The notes under the pieces: generated by a model | Told to the model about the DNA's origin: nothing | Database searches by the model: none | What the model saw: only the letters and a program-made list of their open reading frames with translations | Assembly: GCA_045537695.1 (NCBI GenBank) | Contig: JAZSQB010000023.1 | Span: 1-64,000 of the forward strand | Direction of reading: 5' to 3' | Length of the DNA stretch: 64,000 nt | Source of the DNA: RGIG2041 sp045537695 | Lineage (GTDB): Bacteria > Bacillota > Clostridia > UBA1381 > UMGS1253 | Shown here: positions 25,794-35,044 of the stretch, piece after piece | How the letters are laid out: each line of letters opens with the position of its first letter | Position numbering within the stretch: the stretch's first letter is position 1 | Translations under genes and position numbers: made by a program

Positions 25794-26852
25794 CTATCTG
25801 CTTCTCATTCTAACAAACACTTTCAACAAAAAATACATTCTATACTTCATACCATAGGCAAACAGCTTCTGGCCAAACGGCAGTGTGGCTATTGGATAAG
25901 CCTTCAGTGCACGAATAGATAAATCGTGTGTGCACACAACTTTTAATCTTTTCTTCAACTCGCTGTATTTCAATTGTTTGTCTTTCGCATACATAATCTC
26001 CTGCGCGCAAATCACTCTGCACATCGCTTGCCAAAACCGATTGACATACATTTGATATGCTGCAGACGGTATATCTTTTCTAAATCTTTCTTCAACTGCA
26101 TGTACAAAAACAAGACTTTTTTCAAAGCGGTTCTTTTTATAGGATTTAGAAATGGAGCCTTCATTTCTGCAGTAATTATAAAACGCACCATTAATGCCGA
26201 CCGCCTTTTTTATACAGGCGATAAAATCTATCATAAACAGCGCATCTTCCGAAAGCATTTCCCGCTCGGACTGAAAAACAAGATTGTTTTCCTTTATAAC
26301 ATCATGTCGAAACAGATTTTTCCATATACTCATCCCATATTTACTATCATCTGCATCTGCAGGCGTGGCACCGACGATGCCCATTCGAAGCTCTTTTAGT
26401 GCCTCTTCCGTCTCAAACTGTGTATCTGTATCAAAATAGGTTTTGCGCTCGCAGTCGCCCTTTTTGCTGAACATATTGCCATCTACAAACAAAACACCGG
26501 ACATCACGAGGTCTGCATTATAGCTTTCCGCCTTGTTGTATAGTGTTTCGTACATATCCTGCGCCACAAAATCATCCGAATCCGCAAAGCCAATATACTT
26601 GCCAGTTGCGATCTTAAGTGCGGCGTTGCGTGCCAGCCCTGCCCCTTCATTTTTCTTATGAATCACTTTTATGCGGGCATCTGCCTGCGCCAACTTATCG
26701 CACATTTCCGGCGATGCATCCGTTGAAGCATCGTCCACGAGAATAATCTCCAAATCTGTAAGGGATTGATTCTGGAGTGATTTTATACATCTTTCCAGGT
26801 ATTTTTCCACGTTATATACCGGAACAATAATACTTACTTTCGGCTGGCTCAC
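25794..26852 (-). CDS. glycosyltransferase family 2
   Basis: A 352-residue GT2 enzyme with SIIVPVYNVEKYLERC, LVDDASTDASPEMCD and FADSDDFV. I start it at GTG 26852, with a GAGGTG ribosome site directly upstream that overlaps the end of the GT4 gene; a TTG five codons earlier would include that site. It is similar in layout to the neighbouring GT2 gene, which suggests an old duplication. Likely role: sugar addition to the repeat unit at the inner membrane face. Confidence 0.87.
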   Translation of the reverse strand: MSQPKVSIIVPVYNVEKYLERCIKSLQNQSLTDLEIILVDDASTDASPEMCDKLAQADARIKVIHKKNEGAGLARNAALKIATGKYIGFADSDDFVAQDMYETLYNKAESYNADLVMSGVLFVDGNMFSKKGDCERKTYFDTDTQFETEEALKELRMGIVGATPADADDSKYGMSIWKNLFRHDVIKENNLVFQSEREMLSEDALFMIDFIACIKKAVGINGAFYNYCRNEGSISKSYKKNRFEKSLVFVHAVEERFRKDIPSAAYQMYVNRFWQAMCRVICAQEIMYAKDKQLKYSELKKRLKVVCTHDLSIRALKAYPIATLPFGQKLFAYGMKYRMYFLLKVFVRMRSR

Positions 26853-26856
26853 ACGC

Positions 26857-28065
26857 TCACCTCGCAACTAATTTTTCATACGCCTGCACTAAAGCTGCGC
26901 AGTAATCTTCTATACTCAAAATGTTGTCTCTTTCGATTTTACAGTTTTCCCAAAGCGCAGTATAATACGCTTCATTTTCAAGAGTTTCTTTTATTTTCTG
27001 CGCAATACCTGCAGGCGTTGGCTCGTGGACAAGCGTACCGGTTACGCCGTCTTTTACAAGCTCTGCCATACCACCGCTGTTCATCGTCACCACCGGCACG
27101 CCCATTGCATGCGCTTCCAAAATAGAAAGTGGGCAGTTCTCATAGCATACAGACGGCAAAAGCAGTACCTTTGCATTTCCCATAAGCTGCGTCAATTTTT
27201 GACCGGTAAGAAAGCCGGCAAGTTTGATATTTTCTATGCCCTTCAGCATATCCTCATCAGGACCGCTACCGGCAACCACAAAGGTATATTCCGGCAAAAG
27301 TTTCGCTGCGCCTGCGATGTTTTCAATGCCTTTTTCTTTAGAAAGCCTACCTACATATACTATGTAATTCTCTGGCTTGCGGCCCGTGTTTGCAAATTTT
27401 TCTTTATTGATAAAGTTATGTATCGTTTGTGTTTTGCCCTTATAATACGGTTTTGCCGCCAAAAGCTTTTTTTCTAAAAAGTGGCTCGGGCAAATAAACA
27501 AATCCACCTTTTTGTAGGTTTGAAGCATTGCATAAAGCTTTGCTTCTATGACACCTAAAGTGCTCTTTACTGTTGAACCGTGAATACATTTATTCTTGAC
27601 GCAGTGCAAATGCGCACCCCCGACGCACTTTTCGCAAGGCTCATTTTTATCAAAGTTATACAGAAGGTGATTCGGACAAATCATCTGATAGTCGTGCACT
27701 GTCTGCACAAGCGGAATTCCCTTCTTCTTTATGCCGTAAATAATGGACGGCGTAAGCTGAAAATTAATATTGTTCATATGCACAATATCCGGTTTAAAAT
27801 CATCGATAACCTGCATAATTTTCTTTTTGGCTTCCAGAGAATAAATAATTTTAAACGGATAAAGAAATCTTGCAAATCCCTTCGCATGAAAATCCATATT
27901 TTGTGTATATTTTCCCGCAGAATTGCCTACGGTGTTTTGTTCATCATACATCCCGAAATACGCAACCTCATGCCCCATCTTCGTAAGCTGCTCACCAAGA
28001 TAAAGCATATAGCTTTCGCTTCCGCCGCGTGGATACAAAAATTTATTGACCATCAAAATTTTCAT
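26857..28065 (-). CDS. glycosyltransferase family 4
   Basis: A 402-residue GT-B fold enzyme. The glycine-rich acceptor loop NKFLYPRGGSESYM is at the N-terminus, the GRLSKEKGIENI donor-domain entry lies in the second half, and the E-x7-E-type EAHAMGVPVV segment follows. A Cys/His cluster (CEKCVGGAHLHCVKNKC) in the middle is an inserted zinc-ribbon-like piece also seen in some clostridial GT4 proteins. Stop and start overlap with the polymerase gene upstream by 4 bases. Confidence 0.88.
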   Translation of the reverse strand: MKILMVNKFLYPRGGSESYMLYLGEQLTKMGHEVAYFGMYDEQNTVGNSAGKYTQNMDFHAKGFARFLYPFKIIYSLEAKKKIMQVIDDFKPDIVHMNNINFQLTPSIIYGIKKKGIPLVQTVHDYQMICPNHLLYNFDKNEPCEKCVGGAHLHCVKNKCIHGSTVKSTLGVIEAKLYAMLQTYKKVDLFICPSHFLEKKLLAAKPYYKGKTQTIHNFINKEKFANTGRKPENYIVYVGRLSKEKGIENIAGAAKLLPEYTFVVAGSGPDEDMLKGIENIKLAGFLTGQKLTQLMGNAKVLLLPSVCYENCPLSILEAHAMGVPVVTMNSGGMAELVKDGVTGTLVHEPTPAGIAQKIKETLENEAYYTALWENCKIERDNILSIEDYCAALVQAYEKLVAR

Positions 28066-29366
28066 AACAAAGAATCACTTTCCTCTTCTCGGTTCGCCTC
28101 GGAAACATAACCAAACATTTTCAGTTCCTGATTGCGCACATCCTCACTAAAACTGTTCCCCATCATCAGCATCGCCAGAACGCCCGTGAGCAACGGATAG
28201 TTCATTGTATTATCCGTGGAAGATACAACGATGAGATAAACCGTCAGCATAAATGTGATGATTGCGTTGTCCACATTACCATTTCTGCCAAAATACTTTA
28301 CACGGACAAGTGTGATGGAGACAAGCCATATAATGTACCCCCAGAAACCCAAATCGATGAAATGTTGCAAAAAGTCGTTATGGACAGATGCAACACCCAC
28401 ATTCATAAAGGTATTCAACTGATACGTCAGAAAACCAATACCATTACCTATAAAACCAGGGTGAAACTCATAAAAATCATCTACGGCATTATAAATTTCA
28501 ACACGGCCGCTCGTTTCAATACCTGCTTGTTCCAAAAGCGCAAAGGCATCCGCTTTTATCAAAGCAATATAACCCACAAGCAAAACTACCAAAGCTACCG
28601 AAAAAAACGCAACAAGATTGCTTGCTGTTATTTTACTAAATCGCGCAATAAACTTGAACAGATATCCAAACACAAGTGCAATCACAATTGCAATAATCGC
28701 AATTCGCTTCAGTGCCGCTAAAAAGCAGAACAGCGTTAAGAAAAGCAATATAAAATACAGGATGCTTTTCTTCGGTTTGTAAAGCATATAAATCAAATAG
28801 GCTCCGAGGCAAAACGCGAGTTCGTGAATTTCGGCCTGCACAATAATATCACCTGTCACACCGGCAAAGGTGGTTACAAGGGTTACAAATTCCAAAAAGA
28901 ACGCACTCAGTCCATTCTGGGCAATGATGGTAACAATCATAAGAATGTTGGCAATTAAAATTGCCACAAGATTGTACCATATGCCTTTGCGTCCGAAAAT
29001 ATACAGGAGCGCACCGGCACCTAAGGCAAAAGACAGCATATTCGCATAGACAAAAGAACTGGAAAGTCCTCTGGACATAACACCGACATCCACCGTCTCA
29101 ACAGACCATATAAACAGCGAAACTACCGTAGTCACCGCAAGCGGAATACTGTAAACGCATGCTTCTTTAAATGCAGTAACCCCTCTTGCAATATTGGGTT
29201 TATACAAAAACAAAAGTACGGCAGAACAAGCAAGTACAAGTGCAAAGGCATGGCGGTATGTAACGTGCAAACCCAAATCGATGTATTCGTTTAAAAAATA
29301 ATACATCATAACTGCTACAACCACAAAATAAAACGCTTTCACTTTTTCAAGTATTTTATTTTCCAC
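28062..29366 (-). CDS. O-antigen ligase/polymerase-like membrane protein (Wzy)
   Basis: A 434-residue protein with about eleven or twelve membrane segments and a larger outside loop around residues 285-330 (GRVEIYNAVDDFYEFHPGFIGNG region) ahead of an HNDFLQHFID segment. This matches the Wzy/O-antigen ligase family (conserved His before the late helices). It starts at GTG 29366. It would polymerise repeat units on the outer face of the membrane. It lies between GT4 and the Wzz-GGDEF gene, the expected neighbour for a chain-length regulator. Confidence 0.82.
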   Translation of the reverse strand: MENKILEKVKAFYFVVVAVMMYYFLNEYIDLGLHVTYRHAFALVLACSAVLLFLYKPNIARGVTAFKEACVYSIPLAVTTVVSLFIWSVETVDVGVMSRGLSSSFVYANMLSFALGAGALLYIFGRKGIWYNLVAILIANILMIVTIIAQNGLSAFFLEFVTLVTTFAGVTGDIIVQAEIHELAFCLGAYLIYMLYKPKKSILYFILLFLTLFCFLAALKRIAIIAIVIALVFGYLFKFIARFSKITASNLVAFFSVALVVLLVGYIALIKADAFALLEQAGIETSGRVEIYNAVDDFYEFHPGFIGNGIGFLTYQLNTFMNVGVASVHNDFLQHFIDLGFWGYIIWLVSITLVRVKYFGRNGNVDNAIITFMLTVYLIVVSSTDNTMNYPLLTGVLAMLMMGNSFSEDVRNQELKMFGYVSEANREEESDSLL

Positions 29367-29388
29367 CCCGCCTGCTCACCCTTCCTGC

Positions 29389-31254
29389 TTACAATGCGCT
29401 TTTTTCTTTCAAGTCCGAAACATAGGGCTTCTTGTTTTCAATCGCTTCCGAAAGCAGCTTTCTTGCCGTTTTGTTCTCTTTAAATGTCTCGGCAATACCA
29501 ATCTTGTACTCAATCACAACTTCTCTATGCTCGTCGCGTTCATCGAGTCGCAGTCTAAATAGTCTTATAATATCCTCAACTGTAATATAGTCCGCGTCTT
29601 CCGTCAGCATAACAAAGCTGCCAGTACCATTATAAATGTATTCTGTCTTGGTTTTGCCGAAACTTTCTTTAAGATAGTCAGTAAAAATTTTGATGATATC
29701 ATCGCCCACTGCTCTTGAATACTCGCCATTGATATGCACAAGATTAGCAATATCCACCAGACAGTAAACCACGCCGTCATCCAACAACTTTTTATCCTTA
29801 CTCTTTAAATACTTATCTAAATAAGTTCTGTTGTTGTAGCCCGTAAGATGATCGGTATAGAAAACATAGTTTATGATATCGCCTGCTCTTCCCAAAACAA
29901 TTGCGCCACCGGCGCAAAGCACAATAAGAAAGAAAAATGCAATGATTGTATAAAGCGCTACATTCACACTTTCTCGGACAGATGCCGAGGACAGTACGGA
30001 AATATAGCTTGCGCCAAGGTATTTATTATATTCGTCGTTCGTTTCCATAGTTGTCGCGTAAAGTGAAGTCAGTTCACCCAGCAAGGTATTAATTTCGCCC
30101 TCTACTTTTTCCCGTATCGCAGCATATTCAGCGTTAGATAACTCTGTACAGGTCAGATTGGAGGTTTTACACTTGCCGCCGCATTTTCCGGTACAATCTG
30201 AGAAAACATCTATCACATATGTACAATAAGCAGAATCGATAATAGCGTGCTCCTTGCTTTCGTTATGATCTCTCCAGCTATAAATCAGTTCATCGTAAGT
30301 TACGGTCTGATCACCGACATAATCCTGCAGATTTCTTTCGTGTAAATTATCTAAAATATATTCATATGTAATGTTCGTATTACCCGACTCTCGCATCTTC
30401 TTTACATACGCATCGATGACAGAAACCACATCTTTTATGATGCTTTCATCCTTCGTATTTGCAATTTTATTACTGTCTATTCTGGTTGTATAGTCCGACA
30501 CAAGCACAGATTTATTCTTTGTAATTTGATACTTATAAATCTGCGAAAAAATGGATGAAACTTTTACTTGTCTCAAATAGTCAAAATCATTTACAAGCTC
30601 ACTAAACGACACACCTGTTTCTGTTGAACGGTAATAATTGTTCTGCTCTAATCTTTGATATAATGTAGTCAATGTGGCGTCAATGCTTGTATCAATCAAC
30701 TCCATCATTTCAATATAATCATAATCATTTTTATTGAGATTTTCAATTGTATTGTTCGCCGGCGCAATATTTACATACTTTTGACTAAACTGTTCGAAAT
30801 AAACATCGAGCGTTTCATCGAGTATAGATCTTGCAAAATCCGGGCCTTCTCCGCTGTTTGCCGCAAAAGAAACAATGAAGGTACTCGGCTCATATATATA
30901 TTCTTCGCCCTCTTCTAACTTTGCATCCTTTTGCGCAACTTTATCTTTATCCTCAATCGGTGTAATATTGATTCTGGAAATAAGGCTATCGACCGAATAA
31001 ATACCGGTTAATCCCAATCTGTCAACAACCTTTGAGACAACCGCAGAGGATTTGATTTCATTTACATCCAGCTTATCCCCTGTTGGTGTAAGACCTTTTT
31101 CCGCCTGCGGGTCGTTATAATGAATAACCTCCGAAGCAATATATGTATTCGAAGCAGACAGTTTATAATAAACGACATACGTTGCCAAAACACAAAAAAC
31201 GATAATCAGCGGCAAAAGCTTTTTTAAATATCTAAAAATCTGAAAATTTTTCAT
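29389..31254 (-). CDS. Wzz-like chain-length protein fused to a degenerate GGDEF domain
   Basis: A 621-residue protein with a Wzz/polysaccharide co-polymerase layout: short cytoplasmic N-terminus, membrane segment ~13-31, a ~395-residue extracellular part, and a second membrane segment ~430-455. It then continues into a cytoplasmic domain with GGDEF-family marks: DHLTGYNNR (468-476), VDIANLVHINGEYSRAVGDD, and NGTGSF (542-547) where GGDEF should be. The cyclase site is lost and no RxxD inhibitory site is seen. A cysteine cluster (CTGKCGGKC) lies in the extracellular part near residue 355. Co-polymerases usually carry or pair with a BY-kinase here; none is encoded nearby. Inference: chain length or export is tuned by nucleotide binding or by partner c-di-GMP proteins. 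Confidence 0.8.
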   Translation of the reverse strand: MKNFQIFRYLKKLLPLIIVFCVLATYVVYYKLSASNTYIASEVIHYNDPQAEKGLTPTGDKLDVNEIKSSAVVSKVVDRLGLTGIYSVDSLISRINITPIEDKDKVAQKDAKLEEGEEYIYEPSTFIVSFAANSGEGPDFARSILDETLDVYFEQFSQKYVNIAPANNTIENLNKNDYDYIEMMELIDTSIDATLTTLYQRLEQNNYYRSTETGVSFSELVNDFDYLRQVKVSSIFSQIYKYQITKNKSVLVSDYTTRIDSNKIANTKDESIIKDVVSVIDAYVKKMRESGNTNITYEYILDNLHERNLQDYVGDQTVTYDELIYSWRDHNESKEHAIIDSAYCTYVIDVFSDCTGKCGGKCKTSNLTCTELSNAEYAAIREKVEGEINTLLGELTSLYATTMETNDEYNKYLGASYISVLSSASVRESVNVALYTIIAFFFLIVLCAGGAIVLGRAGDIINYVFYTDHLTGYNNRTYLDKYLKSKDKKLLDDGVVYCLVDIANLVHINGEYSRAVGDDIIKIFTDYLKESFGKTKTEYIYNGTGSFVMLTEDADYITVEDIIRLFRLRLDERDEHREVVIEYKIGIAETFKENKTARKLLSEAIENKKPYVSDLKEKSAL

Positions 31255-31275
31255 GGTTTTCCTCCCTTGGATGGT

Positions 31276-32631
31276 TTATGCCTTTTTGGGAAACTTTTTT
31301 GCAATATGACGAAGCATAAAAGCTACATAAGCAAAAGCCGCAAATATCACCAGTGTTTTAAGTTCATTCATAAACGAAATCCCGTAAATAGTTACTGCAA
31401 TACATTGATTCATTTTATGGTTGAAATATTCTCTGCTGGTACTGATTGCTTCTTTTTCAAAGTCTTTGATGCTTGTATAGATAGATTCTATAAGCGCATC
31501 TGTTGACGCAATCAGTTCCGCATCCGTCGTACTTGTTGAAATTTTTTCCAAAACCAGCTTGTTATCCATAATCTCTTTTTCATTGGATGCTACATAATTG
31601 CTGAAATTGGTTGCCAACACGGACAATTCATCTACGCCGACCTTGGTTCGACCCATATAATACTTGCCCGCTTGGTCCCATGTAGGTACGAGTACAACAC
31701 GTGTCATTTCCTTGCTGTACATATTAATTGCCTCATTACAGAGCTTATAAGATGCCTCGTTTTTCTGACGGTCAAAATCAATGTTTTTATTCTGATAAGA
31801 CAGTCTGTCTACGTACGCCTCTTCATCTCTGACAATACCATTTTGTAAAATCAAAGAGCGCAAATTCTGATTAATCTGCGTTTCCTTAAACTGATACACC
31901 TTGCCGGCAATGGAATTAAACGTACTGCCTTTTTCTGTCACAAAGCTCGGATTCTTCTCTGCCATACCGTAAAGATAATTAAGAACAGCCGTCGTTTCTT
32001 TGTCCAAATACGCTACGATATCCATATATTCCATAGCTTGAAAATCCGGCTTTTCAGTGCCAAGCTTGAAATTATCCGTATATTTCTCTATGTAATATTC
32101 CTTGTAAGCCGCCGTAATCAGCTTAATGACATTTTCCGAATCCAGATGGTTCGTGTCCTTAGATGCATGGTATTCCACAGCAAATTCTGTAGAAATATGG
32201 TATTGCGTTTCATCGTCTACGCCACCTTGCACACATGGATAAACTACAAGACAATTTTTCAGCTGTTTTACCGTTACGTCCTGGAGCGCACCCTTTTTAA
32301 TGGCTCTCTCTATAACTTCATCGCTGATGATTTCCGCCATGTTATAACGAGTGCCGTTTGAGTTGAGTGCTTGCGATGCTTCAGAATAATTCAAAGCAAT
32401 AATCGCATGCACAGATTTTTTCAATTCAAAATGATTAAAAATCCCATACAGCATCGTTGCGAAAAAGCACAAAAGAATAATCCACACATTGAAATATTCT
32501 GCCGTTTTCAAAATTTGCGTACGTTCTGTCGAATTCACATATTTCGCACGAACAAAAATGGTTATTAAAGATATAAAAAACACTGCAGCAACAACTAAAA
32601 TTATCAGTTTTTGCAATATGGATGTTAGCAC
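31276..32631 (-). CDS. second Wzz-like membrane protein without a cytoplasmic domain
   Basis: A 451-residue protein started at GTG 32631, which has GAGAGGTGG upstream. It has two close N-terminal hydrophobic stretches (~8-28 and ~45-65), a ~340-residue soluble part, and a last membrane segment (TLVIFAAFAYVAFMLRH) with a short basic tail. The segment ISDEVIERAIKKGALQDVTVKQLKNCLVV resembles the NEIKSSAVVSKVVDRLG region of the neighbouring Wzz-GGDEF protein and of Wzz proteins in general. I read it as a divergent co-polymerase partner. No enzyme motif is seen; the assignment is by topology, this block and context. Confidence 0.55.
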   Translation of the reverse strand: MLTSILQKLIILVVAAVFFISLITIFVRAKYVNSTERTQILKTAEYFNVWIILLCFFATMLYGIFNHFELKKSVHAIIALNYSEASQALNSNGTRYNMAEIISDEVIERAIKKGALQDVTVKQLKNCLVVYPCVQGGVDDETQYHISTEFAVEYHASKDTNHLDSENVIKLITAAYKEYYIEKYTDNFKLGTEKPDFQAMEYMDIVAYLDKETTAVLNYLYGMAEKNPSFVTEKGSTFNSIAGKVYQFKETQINQNLRSLILQNGIVRDEEAYVDRLSYQNKNIDFDRQKNEASYKLCNEAINMYSKEMTRVVLVPTWDQAGKYYMGRTKVGVDELSVLATNFSNYVASNEKEIMDNKLVLEKISTSTTDAELIASTDALIESIYTSIKDFEKEAISTSREYFNHKMNQCIAVTIYGISFMNELKTLVIFAAFAYVAFMLRHIAKKFPKKA

Positions 32632-32651
32632 GTTTCGTCCACCTCTCGAAA

Positions 32652-33890
32652 TCAAAATTTATTCATATCAATTACTACCAGTTCAGGCTGATTGTTTATA
32701 CGATAAACACTCTTGTTTTCCATTCCGGCACTCACCACAAGCGGCTTACCCGCCGTATTATATCTGCCATAAACAAAACTCCCGTTTCGCTCCGGAAACA
32801 AGCCTCCCTCCTGCGTATACAACGGGCCAAATACCGGTACACGCACAACACCACCATGGGTATGTCCGCAAACCATTAAGTCCCCCCAAAACTCAGGTTG
32901 AAACTCTTCAAAAATAAAAGGTTCGTGCACAGCCGTAATTTTAATGCGGTCCGGATTGCTGTAGATATAATCCGCAAAGCTTTTATCCGTATAGGACCAG
33001 AATGCAGACGGATTAGACGTTAAAACGCCATATATATCCAGCGTCATTGTATCAATCTGTATGGTGTCCTTTTCGTTTTTTAGCACCTTTATGCCGACTG
33101 CTTCGAGTTTTTCTTCAAAGGAATCCGGCACGCGCAACAGCGCTGTTTCATCGCGCGTCTCCTTTGTAAAACCGAGCTTTTTATCCAAAGATTTTTCATT
33201 AAGCGCAAAATCATATATGCTTTCTACTTCGTTGTTTCCGTATATGTAGTAAGACGGTGCAATTTTCGAAAGTCCCTGCCCCAGTGCTACAGCATAATCT
33301 GCATCCGTTTTGGCGGAATCTACGATATCGCCGGTACAGAGAATGATATCCGGCTTTAACGCTTCCACTCTGTCTAAAAGCACTTGATTATTCTCGCCGT
33401 AGGAACAGCTGTGCATATCCGATAACTGCACAATGCGTATACTGCGATCTGCCTTCAGGCAGCTTACATTGTAAAAGGTTTCTCTAAAATTTCTGTTGCC
33501 AATATAACTGGTCAATACAACAATCATAGCCGCTGCGATGCAAACAAAAATCATACCAATCACAAAAAAACGAAGTGCTCTGAGGCTATTTTTTGCCTTC
33601 GGTTTAACTATCTCGCTCTTTTTCTTTTTCTCTATTTCAATTTTCTTTTTTTTACCAAACACAGAATATACACAAGACGCAAGAACATCCTTGCATTCTT
33701 TTTTAAACTCCTTCTTATCCCAGAGACCATGATAAGTTACGATGACCTTCTTTTTACTAATCTCCGCAATTTCGAAAGTGTCTGCCCAAATATTATAGAA
33801 TTCTTCAGAAACCGTCTCTTTAAAAATATCAAAAATTTGTTCCTGATATTGTTCTGGTTTTTGATATTTGCTTTTGTTACCCATAAACAC
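32652..33890 (-). CDS. DnaA-N-like domain / membrane segment / metallophosphoesterase fusion
   Basis: A 412-residue protein in three parts. Residues ~15-85 (F-x3-VSEEFYNIWADTF, KKVIVTY, then LASCVYSVFGKKKKIEIE) follow the pattern of the DnaA N-terminal (domain I-like) fold. A Lys-rich linker leads to one membrane segment (~106-130). Residues ~150-412 are a calcineurin-like phosphoesterase of the membrane YkuE/YaeI type with SDMHS, TGDIVD (186-191), GNNE (218-221), AVHEP and GHTHGG, all metal-ligand motifs intact. The N-terminal part should face the cytoplasm and the enzyme the outside. Possible role: hydrolysis of a lipid-linked or nucleotide precursor. Start is GTG 33890 or ATG 33884. Confidence 0.75.
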   Translation of the reverse strand: MFMGNKSKYQKPEQYQEQIFDIFKETVSEEFYNIWADTFEIAEISKKKVIVTYHGLWDKKEFKKECKDVLASCVYSVFGKKKKIEIEKKKKSEIVKPKAKNSLRALRFFVIGMIFVCIAAAMIVVLTSYIGNRNFRETFYNVSCLKADRSIRIVQLSDMHSCSYGENNQVLLDRVEALKPDIILCTGDIVDSAKTDADYAVALGQGLSKIAPSYYIYGNNEVESIYDFALNEKSLDKKLGFTKETRDETALLRVPDSFEEKLEAVGIKVLKNEKDTIQIDTMTLDIYGVLTSNPSAFWSYTDKSFADYIYSNPDRIKITAVHEPFIFEEFQPEFWGDLMVCGHTHGGVVRVPVFGPLYTQEGGLFPERNGSFVYGRYNTAGKPLVVSAGMENKSVYRINNQPELVVIDMNKF

Positions 33891-33904
33891 ACAAACCTTT
33901 TCTC

Positions 33905-35023
33905 TTATTTTTTATAAAGCATGCAGGTAGCCTCTGCAACATCCTGCCAATTGTACTTGTTTAAAATAAATGTATCCGCGCCATCTCTGAATTTTTCCAC
34001 GAGCGTCGCATCATCACAGAGCAATTGCAATTTTTCAGTTAAATCCTGCACATTACCTTTTTTAAAGTAAATTGCCTTATCTTGCGCCACAGATGTATTT
34101 TCCGGAATATCCGAACACAAAAGCGCGTTTTTGAACGCCAGTGCTTCCAAAAGACACAAGGACATACCTTCCAGATCGGACGGCAATACCGCTACATAGG
34201 CATTGGAATATATTTCATTAAGCAAATCACCGGATACAAACCCCGTAAAGATAATATTGGGGTTGCCTGCCGCTTTTTCCTTCAGCATAGCAACATAATC
34301 ATCAGTATCGCTCGTGTCACCGGCAATCGCCAGCTTTTTGTCCGTTTGTATTTTGTTATACGCATCGATCAGATAATGGACACCCTTTTCGGCGGTCAGT
34401 CTGGATACAATGAAGATATAGCCGTCTTTTTCAAGACCGTACTTTTCCGTAATCAACTGCGCTTCTTTTCTCTCCGGCCTTGAAATACCGTTATGAATAA
34501 TGGTTGTTTCGCGGTTATAGGTTTCTTTAAAATAATCGTACGCCGCCTGGCTGAGGACAATGACTTCATCTGCATATTTAGCCAGCATCTTTTCACCAAA
34601 TTTGATGTATTTGGATGCAAAACCCTTTCCCCACTTTTCTCTCTGCCAGTCAAGTCCGTGCACCGTAGCTACACATTTTTTGCCAAACAGCTTAGGAATC
34701 CACAAAGCCGCGCATGGTCCTTCCGCGTGAAAATGGACAACATCATAATTTCCAAACGCAGCAGCAATCGCCGCTGTAAACGATGCAATCATTGCCGCAA
34801 CACCGCGCACATCCAGCGTCCAAGCATTTTTGATTTTTACGCCTTTGTACATTTTGTTTTGTACTGTACCCACATATTCATTTTCAACCTTGTCCGAAGA
34901 ACGGTTATAACAGGTAACATCCAATCCCATTTCAACCAGCATCGGACATAATGTAGTCAAAACATTTTCAATTCCACCACGTCTTGACGGAACAACCTTG
35001 TGCCCAATCATAGCGACTTTCAT
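33905..35023 (-). CDS. glycosyltransferase family 4
   Basis: A 372-residue GT-B transferase. The N-terminal MIGHKVVPSRRGGIENVL loop, VHFHAEGPCAALW, the VSRLTAEKGVHYLIDAY donor-domain entry and SDLEGMSLCLLEALAF are characteristic; the start resembles rhamnosyl-type capsule transferases. ATG 35023 is chosen because GGAG precedes it; a GTG three codons earlier overlaps that site. It follows the initiating sugar transferase by 21 bases and is a good candidate for the second sugar of the repeat unit. Confidence 0.88.
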   Translation of the reverse strand: MKVAMIGHKVVPSRRGGIENVLTTLCPMLVEMGLDVTCYNRSSDKVENEYVGTVQNKMYKGVKIKNAWTLDVRGVAAMIASFTAAIAAAFGNYDVVHFHAEGPCAALWIPKLFGKKCVATVHGLDWQREKWGKGFASKYIKFGEKMLAKYADEVIVLSQAAYDYFKETYNRETTIIHNGISRPERKEAQLITEKYGLEKDGYIFIVSRLTAEKGVHYLIDAYNKIQTDKKLAIAGDTSDTDDYVAMLKEKAAGNPNIIFTGFVSGDLLNEIYSNAYVAVLPSDLEGMSLCLLEALAFKNALLCSDIPENTSVAQDKAIYFKKGNVQDLTEKLQLLCDDATLVEKFRDGADTFILNKYNWQDVAEATCMLYKK

Positions 35024-35044
35024 TCTCTTCACTCCAAATACGAA

